Assembly: GCF_032854445.1 (NCBI RefSeq)
Contig: NC_088302.1
Span: forward strand, 28,868,330-28,932,329
Reading direction: 5' to 3'
DNA length: 64,000 nucleotides
Source of the DNA: Liolophura sinensis
Taxonomy: Eukaryota; Mollusca; Polyplacophora; Chitonida; Chitonidae
The first letter of the stretch is position 1. Each line of letters starts with the position of its first letter. A program made the translations under genes and the position numbers. The notes below the pieces were generated by a model. That model ran no database searches. It was not told the DNA's origin and saw only the letters and a program-made list of their open reading frames with translations. This document shows, piece by piece, positions 50,495 through 62,335 of the stretch.

Positions 50495-51170
50495 ATCACG
50501 CCTTGTGTGAGCATACTGTGACTAGATGGAAGGTCACGTCTGATGTGAGCAAATTGTGGGTAACTCTGGCTTCACGCCTCATGTGAGCCAAAGTTTTACA
50601 TGATGTGATTGCATTTGGTGTCACGCCTTATGTGAGCAAACTGTGACAGGATGAGATGTCAACCCGGGTGTAAGCATACTGTGACAAAGTGGGATATTAT
50701 GTCTGATGTCAGTATACCATGAATTTGACAGGGCGGGATATCACGTATGGTGTCACATACCGTGAATGTGACAGGGTGAGGTGTCGCATCTGGTGTCACA
50801 TACTGTGGTGTGGGCATACTGTCACATAGTTGGATGTCACCCCTGGTGTGTAAAGCAGCCTGTAACAAAGTGGATTCATGGGTTTTGCATAGTGTGACAG
50901 GGTATGGTGTTACGAATGGTGTGAAAATAATGTCACAGGGTGGGATGTCACGCCTGGTGTAAACTTACTATGAAAGGGTGAGGTGTCACGCCATGTTTGG
51001 CATAAGATAACTGCGTTTAATATCCCGTCTGGTGTGAACAAACTATGACAAGATGAGGTGTCACGCCAGCATACTGTGACTGGGTGTCGTGTTTTAAATG
51101 GTGTAAACTTACTGTGACAGGCTGAGATATATCTCCTGGCGAAAGCATACTGTGATAGAGTTGGATGTTA
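50495..51170. repeat. About 39-bp degenerate minisatellite
   Basis: About 17 units of the form CTGTGACAGGGTGGGATGTC followed by ACGCCTGGTGTGAGCATA, with substitutions and length changes. Spacing between the clear units at 50641 and 50680 is 39 bp. Confidence 0.88.
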
Positions 51171-54100
51171 GTGAAAAGCAAAAAGAGCACACAATCTAAG
51201 AATACAATAAAATCCTTTCTCTGTCGATGGGATTTTTGCTCAGTATACATTTTACTCTGATCTCTGTTTGTGTGTGACCAATTAACCCACTTGGATGCAT
51301 GGATTATAAGTATATTCGCTTGAGGTTTATCTACATTCAATTTATATATGACCCCATATCGTGGCTTTAAGGGGTTCACAAGTAGCCTACTTATGCAGTG
51401 CACGTTTATTGATAATTATGTACCTCTACTATGTAATAAAATGTAATGGCTACCCTAGCGGTTATGTAACTCTGTAGGATTACTGTTGGAAAACTGATTA
51501 CAAAACCCTTTGTGAGTGTTAGCGTTCATACAGGTACACCTACGTTACCACCTTTACTGGCACGTTTATCAGCGGTAAGATCAAAATGACCTCGCAGTGT
51601 CTAGTCGGAATATCACGCGATGGCTACAAAGCACTGTATCGGGAAATCCATATAGTATGACCCTCTTGCAAAGTTCAAGACAACATCAGACGAAATGAAA
51701 TCTGATACCTGAAGTAAAAACAAGACTTGAATAGCTTATATATACAGGAGCCGAACGACGTCAACCTGTAAGAGAACCAGAAAAAAATACGCTGTTCGAC
51801 TGACTTGAAAATATGTTTTTCCGAGGCCTCTAATGCAACACTGATAAATGAGCTCTCTGTTGCAAATTGAATTCTATTTGGTTTACTAAAATATCTAACT
51901 ATTAAAGAATTAATCTATATTTATGTCTGCCCTTCGAGTCTTTCCAAAACTGTTCATACGATCGACTTGCCGGGTGCAATACTGAGGGCACAAGGAAGTG
52001 CATCTCCTTACGGCGCATGCATCGCTCTGTACATTGACTGCCACCACTAGCAAATTTTGAACAGAAATCTTAAACAACGCCAAGGTCATTGGGGTCACGG
52101 TGATGAGGCAGGAAGTGATGTCATGAAACATAAAAATTTTGTCCATTTTCTAACAATACTTCATAGACATTCATATTCTCTGTCAGAAATATGCACAACA
52201 TGATTCCAACCAACTCCTGAAACAATGTTATTAATTAATGCTGATTACATAGTTCCTTGTGCGGGCTCCAAAATTCAATCCAGCCTTGTGGTGGTGGTGA
52301 TGTAAAGCGAACGTAGGTAGCGGCGCATTCGCTGTAAGGAGTATGTAGGAAGCGAAGTGTTGCGTACTCAAAAGCGTTGCGTATGCAGGTTTGGCAATTA
52401 CGACGCCAAGCTTTCTTTCCTTTGCTGTGGAAGGAATACTGCATATGTAAAATAGATATAAGGACGTCCTTTACAGCCCGTTGTGGGTAGGAATTATTCT
52501 AGCGGTCACTGCACTAGTCTATACCGAAAAGACACTATATTTATCTTCCAAACGTCGGCTTGTATGATCAAGGCTGTCAACCACAATCGCCAGTTGGAGA
52601 CTGAAATGCCCTTCATGGAGCGCGATTAAAATTTCATACATCTGGAGCGTCCGCTAAATAGTCTCCATTAAAGCTTACGACAGCAGTGTGCCATCGTTAT
52701 GGCTTCATAGACAAGGCCGCGATGACATCTAGCCTGTTACAATGTTCCCCTGCATTATGTGACACAGCATTCATTCACCGTTAACATAACCCATAGGTGC
52801 TACAATAGGCCAGCCGAGATGTCAGTAATCTAATGAGAAATTTATTTCAGCCCGTAATCGAACCGTGTGACATAGGGAAGCAAATTAAAGTTTTCTGTGT
52901 GTGATCGGAATAGGTTTCACAAAGATCTGACACTATCGTTAATTTAATTAATTAAGTCTGCATAACGACATTTTTAATGTATATGATATCGTGTCGTAAC
53001 CTTTCAATTAGCTGCAAAAATAGGCTTCTCCTGAAAGAAAGGAAACATATTTTCGTGATCAAATTTTCTATAATTTTCGAAGTGGTTTGTTCCTAAACAG
53101 AAGTTTCTTATAATACGTCCTTCAGTCAGACTCTAAATTACGAAAAAACAAAAGAAACTCAAATTTATAAATATATTTAAAGATGACCCACAATGAGTCT
53201 TACCATATCATCATGCCAGCAACAGATGTTAAGATATGTCACATCAGCTGTTATTGCGTGCATTTGAAAGACAGATCTCCCTACAATGTCACATGGCATA
53301 TGTGACTGTCTTGTAATATGTTAAATGCAAGAAACTGACAGGCCACAATGATTCTGTAACACCGTTCACTATCGGTCAGCGTGTAATGGCAAGGCTGAAG
53401 TAGCTTGTATAAATATCTCCATACAGCCGAGTATTAAAATGTGGTTTGTATGTGGGCTATCTGTAGACATAATCTATACCGGATTTAGCAACTCTATGTA
53501 TATATTATATGTATGTGTGTAAAGAAAATACAAATATTTTATATAATGTGCACTTGACGTGCAGAAATCCGTCTCGGCGATAAACATTTCAAAGTATGTA
53601 TGCTCTGCACCGGAACCAAGATATTAAAAGCTTTTACTGACAGCTATGATTTCACGACAAAAGGATAGTCAAGGCTGAAACTAATCTCTCATTTGAGTTC
53701 TACGGCCTTTTACTGTGTCGACACGCAGCACATGTATGTTAAGTGTCCTTTTTATTTCTCGAGGAGCTATGGTGTCTCCCACGAATACATTAGTTTGCAA
53801 AGAAACAGTAGCTGTTCGTGTTTCGTGTGAGGCCTTTTCCCTGCAGGATATGGGCTCCATGGATAGAAATAGTGAGCGACTGTATAAGTAACACACACGG
53901 CTGGAGACTGGGTATCCCCGGGCGGACATTCCACGTCTCCAGACTATAAATTCATTATCTGTACTTAAGCCACACCAGGAACAATGCTTTTTTATTCTTG
54001 CCTTGAAGGCATGTTACACAAGCCCAAGGTGGAATATCAAAACACTTTCGTTTTTTCAAGCATTTACAAAACTAGCATTGAAGATTTGCAAGATTGCATG

Positions 54101-55409
54101 GAATCGTTGGTCAGCGGATATTGAGTAGTTTGGAGCGAATGCTGTCAGCCGAGCTAAATTAGCAGAAAATCCACGTGAAATCCAGTAATTGGTAGTCGGA
54201 AGGAGTAATCCTGACAGACATAGCTGCTAATTGATATCGCTTTAACACTCGCCTATGGGGCAGAGGCTGAACATGATAATAGTCAAAGGATCGCTAGTCT
54301 CCGCGCACTGACAACTCACACTTCATAATTATGGACTAGCCAAATCCTTCATTTTTAGCGTTGGATTTTCGCGCTATGCAGCTCTCGGAAAAACTGTATC
54401 TTTCTCTGATTTCACCGCGATATAATTTTTACGAGACCGCGAGAGTCACTTTAATTAAGAATTCGAAATGTCACTCACATACGGATTTCACGGATGCGGG
54501 TATATTATCTCGGCAGTGCGACAGGGACAATAGAATTACCTAATCAACTCGCCTGTTCGTTCGTGAAACGAGACTAGGAGCGGAGACGTCATTGATGACG
54601 TGCTTAAGTCGAGGGAACTGCCCGCCTGCAGGAGAGATTCAGATCAACTATACATTTGTGATTGCGCGGCTTATGTCAGCATAGTGAGCTTATCGTAGTT
54701 TTGCAGCAGTTTAAAACTCCACAAGCTTATCTACTTTATATTCTAACAGTTTGTATCTTTGGTTGTGTAGTGTTTGAAAGTACATTCGCGGGCACAACCC
54801 GAAGCATTTCTATTTTAGCTTTCGTTCATTCATATTGTATAAAAGAAAAGACAACACTACACCAAATGTATTTATGCATCGATAAAATATACCATATAAA
54901 ATTTAAAAAGGCGTAACCTTTAATTTTTGCAATGTTGCATAATCGAGATATCACATTTCCAAGTAAGCAAAATTGCGCACTGAAAAAATCGAAAGCACCA
55001 CCATGTTGTGAATTTAACCAACCAGTTATTGTTGTAATCCGAGAACACAGCTGTCTCCGCTGACGTCACTCAGACACTATTTTAACCTTATGAGCGTAGG
55101 GTACGACTGACGCGACATCGTGTTTCCGGTTTCTCTAAAATGGTGCATTACATGGGCCTAGTAAGAATTGCTTTTAAAAAGTTGATTAAATACAGTTACC
55201 AAGACAGTCATAACAAACTCGCTGTGGCCGTTTAGCTCTTTTCTCATCCCTCTTCCGAAATAACTAAGGTTATAGTATTTGTTGCCTTTTATTTTAATTG
55301 TGTTGCCGTATAATGCCCTCATCCCAACCACACTCTGATGCCTGTCATCGTTAATTTTCCTGGCTTACTCTTAACAAGTAAAGGTGTATATGCGCGACTC
55401 CAGGTCATG
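51171..55409. other. Proposed gene 2 intron, right-middle part
   Basis: No repeat family was identified. Short open frames have no domain. A palindrome ACGTCAT-TG-ATGACGT lies at 54586-54601 and a perfect TGACGTCA at 55061-55068. Confidence 0.4.
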
Positions 55410-55993
55410 GACAGGGAGTTTTTAGATTTTACCAATTTCCTTGTCAAGTGAGCTCTTGTGACATGAAAACGCTCGACATTTATCTAGAGCGTTCGTGAAA
55501 AGCCACTTGTCTTCCCTCAATATGGCGTCAATCTCTACATAACATGTGGGAGAAATCTCTGGAGTAATTTTTAAAAAATATACTCAAAGAGTTAATCTGT
55601 TAATTTTAACAGAAAATCTGTTGACTGAGTGATGCTAGTATTCTTTTATTGCAACAGATGATTCTGTAAAATATAACACATATACTCTATTTATTCAACA
55701 TAAAGATTCCATTTGGCTAAGAATGTTGAATATGACACTGCATTATGTGATAATAACAGAATACATTGCGGCATCACTCAGACAATAGACTTTCTGTTAA
55801 AATTAACAGATTAAGTTTTTGAGTATATTTTTTTTAAATTACTCCAGAGATTTCTCCCACATGTTATGTACAGATTGACGCCATTTTGATGGAAGACGAG
55901 TGGCTTTTCACGAACGTAAGACTAGATAAAGCTTTTTCATGTCACAAGAGCTCAATTGACAATGAAACTGGGAAAATCTAAAAACTCCCTGTC
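55410..55993. mobile_element. Foldback (MITE-like) element 3
   Basis: A palindrome of about 584 bp. Left-arm blocks GACAGGGAGTTTTTAGATTT, AGCTCTTGTGACATGAAAA, CGTGAAAAGCCACTTGTC, ACATAACATGTGGGAGAAAT, CTCTGGAGTAA and TTAATTTTAACAGAAAATCT all recur in reverse complement and reverse order. The right arm ends at AAAACTCCCTGTC. Arms of about 200 bp flank an AT-rich centre. There is no transposase frame and no clear target-site duplication. Confidence 0.88.
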
Positions 55994-56731
55994 TCTTTTT
56001 TGAGCGTATTATATATTTCGACCATAAAGCATTATACATTATGTCCAAGATGCAATAACGTCATGTTGTCAGGCGCGCAAAGCACAATATGTAAGCTCTT
56101 TTCGCAATTTAATAATATGCTGTTGAGTGTATTTATTTTTTCCTTGGATTGGGGTTTTACGATGTATAAGGGCTCATGTACTACAGCGATGGTGTTTTAT
56201 AGAACCGTGAATGCCTATCGCAATAAAGCATAACAGTTTTCTGACGTTAAGAACTCTAAGCTATGACCCTGGTTTTGTCAATATGCCACTGTACTCCCTT
56301 AACTGTGAGGAGATGGGACTCCTCACACGCCAGGTCCCATCTCTTTTGTCAGGCAGCACCATTAGTTTACTGTGCATGTACTGCGCACTTTAGACAAAGA
56401 ACGCGTCAGAGAGGCTTCGCAGCTCTGCTGACATGGGATTAGCTTCGATCTTCTCTCGTATTACTCCCTATTTCCAGATTTCCTCATCGTATTGGGTCTA
56501 TTAGAGGCGATGTGGCGACTCCATCGGGGACTGTTAATAAATGAGCGTTCACCCGGGGTAAATAGACACCTCGTTGAGATCACGGGTGTTTATATGCTAG
56601 CACGTTATCAGCACTGTCCTCACCGCCACTAATTCTGACATGACATTTGACAAGTTCCAATGTGATGCTCTAATCAGCAGATCTGATGAAAAGGCGCCTA
56701 CCTGCTTATCTACTCGCTAAATACACCTGAA
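55994..56731. other. Proposed gene 2 intron, nothing recognised
   Basis: A short inverted pair (GATGGGACTCCTCA and CAGGTCCCATC, near 56312-56342) is present. Two short plus frames show no domain. Confidence 0.4.
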
Positions 56732-56815
56732 TGACGTCACCACGCCTCCACCCCGTTTACGTTGACGCCTGCACATGCATATATAAAGCAGGTTCGTATG
56801 TATTATTCTTAGCTG
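56732..56815 (+). promoter_or_regulatory. Candidate core promoter with CRE and TATA box
   Basis: A perfect cAMP-response-type octamer TGACGTCA at 56732-56739 is followed by a CCACGCCTCCACCCC element and a TATATAAA box at 56780-56787, which predicts a start near 56811. The order and spacing are typical of an animal RNA polymerase II promoter. No clear coding exon follows, so the target could be a non-coding RNA, an unseen gene, or nothing. Confidence 0.45.
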
Positions 56816-57564
56816 TGACTGAGGAACTCAAGGATTCGGTCGTTCTGCGTGTGTTAGGTCGGTCGATTGGTTAATCAAATTTTCGACACCCTATCTTTTA
56901 ACACCAGCGTCCTGTTTTTGACATGGACCCTTCAATTAACGTGGGCCCACGTAGGCCTACAATATGACAATATGACTTCCTGTACAGGGAATGTCGCGCC
57001 TACTTTCACTTGGCAATACTTACCTTGTTGTGGCTCGAGTCAGCAATGAAAGAATAATAATTTCCAATTATGGACAAAACACATCCACGTTTTTTTTTTT
57101 TACCACGACATAATGTTTTCACATATTGATACATTCCACGAACAATGTACCTGAACAATAACACAGAAAAGGATATGTAAAAACGGCTTCTTGTTAATTT
57201 AATATCAGATGATTGCAGAAATACCGCGCATTGATGTAAGAAAGCCCAAAACATGATTATACCTTAATGCCCCGGGAATATTGATTCAAGCCGTTAGACA
57301 ACAACATACAGCTTTTCGTCAACAGTAATGTGACAGGGAAAAACGTATTGGCTATTTATATCCGATCCAAGCCGTCTAGTGGTAGAATTGGTGGTACAAT
57401 GGTTCAACCCTCAGCACGGTGGAATGGTGACAATTGGTGCTGAGTTCAGGGTGAATTGGGGTAGCATATACCCTTGCTTAACACCATGATATGTGTTCAC
57501 TGCCCTTGCCATGAAGGCACGACATGAAAAAACAAAGACTTTATACTGGCTCCTTCTCTCTCCC

Positions 57565-57750
57565 AAAAAAATGATAATCTCTTAAATTTAACAGGAAGTC
57601 TGTTGTCTTTTTGATACTAATTCTGTTAAGTATAGCACATATATCCGATCAATTATATTAGGCTAACAGGACATTATGTTGAATGTTACACAGTGTTGTG
57701 TTATAATAACCGAATACGTTCTAGCATTACTCATACAGATCATTTTTTAA
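57565..57750. repeat. Diverged relative of the centre of foldback element 3
   Basis: ATTTAACAGGAAGTCTGTTG, then TATAGCACATATAT, TTGAATGTTACACAGTG and ATAATAACCGAATACGTTCT, parallel the inner part of element 3 (55610-55800) in order and spacing. The outer arms are not recognisable. Confidence 0.65.
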
Positions 57751-58249
57751 AGTGTTGCAAAACGCGGGGCCAACGGGAATTGTACTACTGGTGTCCGTAT
57801 ACATAAAATGTGCTTGTAACAGCCAAATTTTGACATATGTGTGTAAATATCAAATTTAATGAAACCACTAAGCACTCAACATAGGTGACAACTGCCGAGG
57901 TCCAGCACGAGCGATCTATAACTATGGCTAGGTTGCTTTTGTCTAGGCTAATTTGTTTTGGCTTTGTCTTAAAAACTGAGAAACGTAGTAAAAAAAAAAA
58001 GATTCCCCATAGCTTTTTCCTGTTTTCGCTGTACTCTTCTTCAATCTCACGACCTATAGGTATAACTGTACTCGGTATACTTCCATTTTCACAAACTATA
58101 GCCTACAGGGCAAACATATTGACAAGCAGGTAATTCATCAGACCAAAACAACGCTGTAACCTTTCCGCTCGCATTCCCTTCTTCTCATAACCGATCTATA
58201 GGTGAGATTTTCTTGACGCTGAGATGTTATTTATGAGATTCAGCTTGAG

Positions 58250-58390
58250 TGACGTCAAATGATCAGGACACTGGATCGACAAGTGCTTATATTTTCCGCG
58301 CAGAAGCATTCAGAAGCCTATGAGACTATAAAATAAGTGAAACTCTGACTCACAGCCATCAAGTTCTGGTTGTCTGCCAGAGTTATAAAA
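58250..58390 (+). promoter_or_regulatory. Candidate core promoter with CRE, TATA and start codon
   Basis: TGACGTCA at 58250-58257, TATAAAATA at 58327-58335, an initiator-like TCACAG about 25 bp further on, and an ATG at 58390 opening a 68-codon frame (58390-58596) with no recognised domain. It sits on the strand opposite gene 2, inside its proposed first intron. Confidence 0.35.
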
Positions 58391-58819
58391 TGTCTGTCTT
58401 CATCACAATGGGTTGCAATGATCCTCATTCAAATCGGACACTATTAACCACAAACGTTCTTGCGTATACCGAACAGATGTTTAAAGGCTTTATTAAATTG
58501 CATATGCAACAGAACACTATTTCCAGCTGTTTACCAAATTTCAAGCTTGACCCTTCACTGCGAACCAAGAAAATAACTCTTATTACTGTCATATAACGTA
58601 ACAGCAATCTGCATTCTTTATAAGAAAATGTTATCGAATATCAACTCACGCGAATTCTGCACGCTGGCATGAAATGACTAGTACTGCGAGGCACGGAATG
58701 ACTCAATATTGTGTAGACTCAATATTGTATTCACTGTAATCGTTGATGCATGGATTGGCGCGTAAGTGTCGTCTCTAATTTTGACAGAAAGTAAATGCAT
58801 AATGTGATGTTATACTTAC

Positions 58820-59089
58820 ATGGATGGTGCCCGTGCTGAGGTATGATCTGGCTGGGGACGCGGGGATACAGAGTGTCGTCTCTGGGCGGTCTCTGAATGA
58901 TGGAGAGGCACTGATACACACCCTAGTGTCCACTTTATCCGCCCAACTACCCTCATTGACAGATGAATTGGAGGCCTGGTGTAAAGAGGAGAGAGTGGCG
59001 GCTGGAGTGGGACTCTTACCCGTCGGTCTTTTGACGGAACGTCCGCGTTGTTTGCGAACAATGGTTCCCTTGCGGGCGAGCATTGACAT
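58820..59089 (-). CDS. Probable first coding exon of gene 2
   Basis: From the ATG at 59089 the frame runs 90 codons to a consensus GTAAGT donor directly after 58820, ending in phase 0. The next known gene 2 exon (acceptor before 41548) also begins in phase 0, so joining them keeps the frame and gives a protein of about 307 residues. The encoded segment is basic at its start (MSMLARKGTIVRKQRGRSVK), then Ser/Pro/Thr-rich without hydrophobic stretches, as expected for a cytosolic N-terminal tail. The join spans a 17.3-kb intron and is inferred. The exon could belong to another minus-strand gene, or further exons may lie between. The plus-strand frame at 58824-59099 is its shadow. Confidence 0.55.
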
Positions 59090-60367
59090 GGCTAGGTAGT
59101 CTCAAGAGGAAAGTGGTCCAACGCACACACAGGTTACGCCGTGCGTTACGTTCCGATACAGCACACCCGATGGTACATGTCTAAGAGAAAGTGTTTGGTG
59201 CAGATATGTGCATGACGATCGGCACGTTCCCGGGCCTCTGGGTAGTGGTGCTGGTACAGCCATTATGCGGGTCCGTGGAGCAGGATCTCTCTAATGACTC
59301 CGTTTACAGGAGCCGGGACACTGACGCCGCATCAACTTCACACTTCTCTGCCCATCTGTAAATACAGAGAGAAAAAAGTTTCTATAGTTGTAACGGCATT
59401 TCCTGATGCAGATGAACAATGGCGAAAAGGCAAGGTAGTGCGCTTTTTTACAGGGTAATTCTAGCCATAAATAACAGAGTAGCAATCACAAAACTGGTGA
59501 TTGGCACTATTATGCATATACATCTAGCGCTTTAAACACGCGCATAGCTACAGAAGACGAAGCCTGATATATGCAGACCCGATTCCTGCTCCGGTGTTCT
59601 ATGTATATAGTGAGAGCATGTCAATTACGGTGAGACCTGTGCTGGGACCATCAATCGAACTCCTTTTATATAGTTTGCGAGTGACAAACCCTGTATGAAT
59701 TCCATAGCAACAAGCATGTATGATACTTATTTATCAGTCATAGCGTGATTTCTCTTGACGAATATATTCCATACAATTGGTGGGTTCATCAGAGGACGTC
59801 TTCATTAGGTTCAGTAAGAAAAACACTGTCTCATGTTTCAACCTTGCCGTAATTAAGACAGGAGCAAACGACAGCTCAGCTTAGTTCTTTGAGAAACGAA
59901 ATACCCTGTAGTCTTCACCAAATACTACTTTACATTCTACCTCGAAATCATTGTTTTGATACAAATGCCAGATAGAGCCTTCGAACCAAAGGAAGTCATT
60001 TCAAACAAAATTTGTAGCTTATTGTCGGAATAACTTCAGTATCAGAATGATTGCAAGTATGACGTGGATGTCTTCATTTTCTGGTCATTTGATTTGCCCT
60101 TAAAAGAAATTAAACTGATTGTTTGTATAGAGAGACATATACTACAGCCCGGTGAAAACAAATATTAAACTTAAAGGCAACATTAATATATTCGAATAAT
60201 TTGCAAGCTAAGCAGTTTGCAGAATGTAGATCTCCTATGTTATGAACCACATCCCCCAAAAAGTTCTCCTCCAGACTTTTACAAACGATGTTGCATTGGT
60301 TATGGCCTCGCTGCATTTTTGACCCTAATTCTGCTTAAGCCATGGTGCTAGGAGACGTGTAAATTGC
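59090..60367. other. Region upstream of the probable gene 2 first exon
   Basis: Would contain the gene 2 promoter on the minus strand. No TATA box is evident close to the ATG. Nothing else recognised. Confidence 0.4.
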
Positions 60368-60500
60368 CACTATTTATACATTTACAGGAACAGTTAGAAT
60401 AAAGCCGTGACTGAGGTAAATTGACAACAGGTCGTATTTCACCGGTTACGTGTGACCATTTGCCATCTATCACACTGCGTTGGCTTCACTGTCTATGTTT
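60368..60500 (+). repeat. Dispersed repeat fragment related to copies A and B
   Basis: AGGAACAGTTAGAATAAAGC, TGACTGAGGTAAATTGACAA, GGTCGTATTTCACCGGTTAC and GTGTGACCATTTGCCATCTA align with copy B at 23235-23330. Confidence 0.8.
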
Positions 60501-62189
60501 TACGTCTTTAATTATGCTACAAGTTTTAAACCTTAAGTGACCATATCTCATATTCTTACCTGCTACTGATCTTATTTTTTTCAAAGGAAATCAATACGAC
60601 AGACTCACATTTTCTTAAAGCCGTCTTTCCACGAAAAGGTAGAGATTTAATCTATTCCCTACGACACTATGTTTCCATGACGGGCGTGATCACCGCTATA
60701 GCAAAACTACAGGCATGCTTGCTCGGCCAGTTCATTAAGACCTGTTGATTGACGGTACGAATAACGTCGCTGTCAAATCTGCAACGGAGATAGGCCTATA
60801 ATGAGAGCCTGATGGAAGAGCTTTTCCTGGTAAACCGTCGTACCTGGAACGTTTGTCTGGTAACCTTCCTCGACAGCTTGCCCCTTGCCCAGTTTTCGTG
60901 ACAAAGCGATGTGGGTCTACCTCAGCAGAGATTATATAATCGATCACACAAATATGGGCCCGGTACATGTAACAACATGATTCAAATGAGATCTCCTTGC
61001 CAACTCGCGAGCTCCACCAATACAATAATTACGACCCCCCTCTGGAACTCATTCTCGTTTAGCATCAAAGATTTCTATGACAAAGTTGTTTTGAACTTTG
61101 AAGAAATCTTCTTTGAACCTATTGTTTCAAAGGAAGGTATTATGAATACTGTCGTCCTCCAAAGATAAACCAATCTGATACTGTGAGATACACATGACCT
61201 TTCCACCACAAAACAAGCTGTTCAAGTACAACTGATGTCACATCGGCTTTGGCAGCATCAAGTGATGGTGAATCTGAATTCACATCAAGGAGACGCACTA
61301 GCACGTGGCCGACTGCAGGAGCGACTCGCTCTGTCCTCGGCTAATCATGCGACAGTATCTTAGGCAAAGTGAGCTTCAGAAAAAATAACGGGCGAGTGAC
61401 GAATTAATGACGTTCTGTTGTTCTTCGAGAAGACGAGATTTAACACACGTTTACAAGGACGATATGTAAACATGTCAGGTCCAAGTCAATTGTCTTCGTT
61501 TTATGCATTGATCATTGATGCTACATGCTTACGTTGAACATCGATCTTCTGGCAAAAATTCTCCATGCAGCCGTATGGAATTGACGTCCTTCAATATTGA
61601 TAGACTTGGTACACTTGTCAATTTGCTAAGAAAGAAGTAGCAGGTGCTTCCCACCTACACTTGTCCCATTGCGGTATTGGGCAATAGGGGGGAGGCAATA
61701 TTATCACCTGCCTCACTTTATCACTTTATTGCGATCATAACGTAATCCACGGGCTTGTTGTTGCAATATGTAATTTCCTCCAGCTAGAATAAAGCATGGC
61801 AATATCAGTAAGACACAAGATGAAGATGTCTCCGGGTAGGATATTAATAAGAAGGGCTTGTTATGTAACTATAATGCATGAAAAAAAGTTCTAAATTGCA
61901 ATCTTTCCATGTTATCAACATCTGTTGGAGACATTTATGAATGCGATTTTTCATTTCGTCGTTCGTCGATTTCTCATCCATCGACTACTCAGTGGAATCT
62001 AATAGGACGCACCAAAGAACATACGAGAATAAACTCTTTCTTGTCCATGACATGCAGGATGTGTTGAAGTTATGAAGGCAGAAATAGTTTCAGGCGTTAA
62101 TTAAAATATATTGACAATTGCTCAGCCAACTTACCTGCATGAGGCACATTTTAATGTGTGCGCATGGATTTCATTTTACATATCTGATA
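60501..62189. other. Non-coding stretch, nothing recognised
   Basis: Short open frames on both strands (60735-61025 minus, 60911-61168 plus) overlap each other and show no domain or splice support. Confidence 0.45.
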
Positions 62190-62335
62190 CGTACGTGGGG
62201 AGGTCTGCCAGCAACCTGGTCGTGGGTTTGCCCCGGGCTGTGCCTGGATTCCACCCACCATAATGCTGGCTGCCGTCGTATAAGTGAAATATTCTTGAGT
62301 ACGGCGTAAAACACCAATCAAATAAATAAATAAAC
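62190..62335 (+). mobile_element. SINE-A, head-truncated
   Basis: Starts at ACGTACGTGGGGAGGTCTGC, contains the central block and ATTCTTGAGTACGGCGTAAA, and ends in an (AAAT)n tail at about 62335. Confidence 0.93.

Noticed and set aside
58824-59099. 91-codon plus frame
   Set aside because: It is antisense to the minus-strand exon at 58820-59089, which has a matching ATG and GTAAGT donor. The plus frame has neither.
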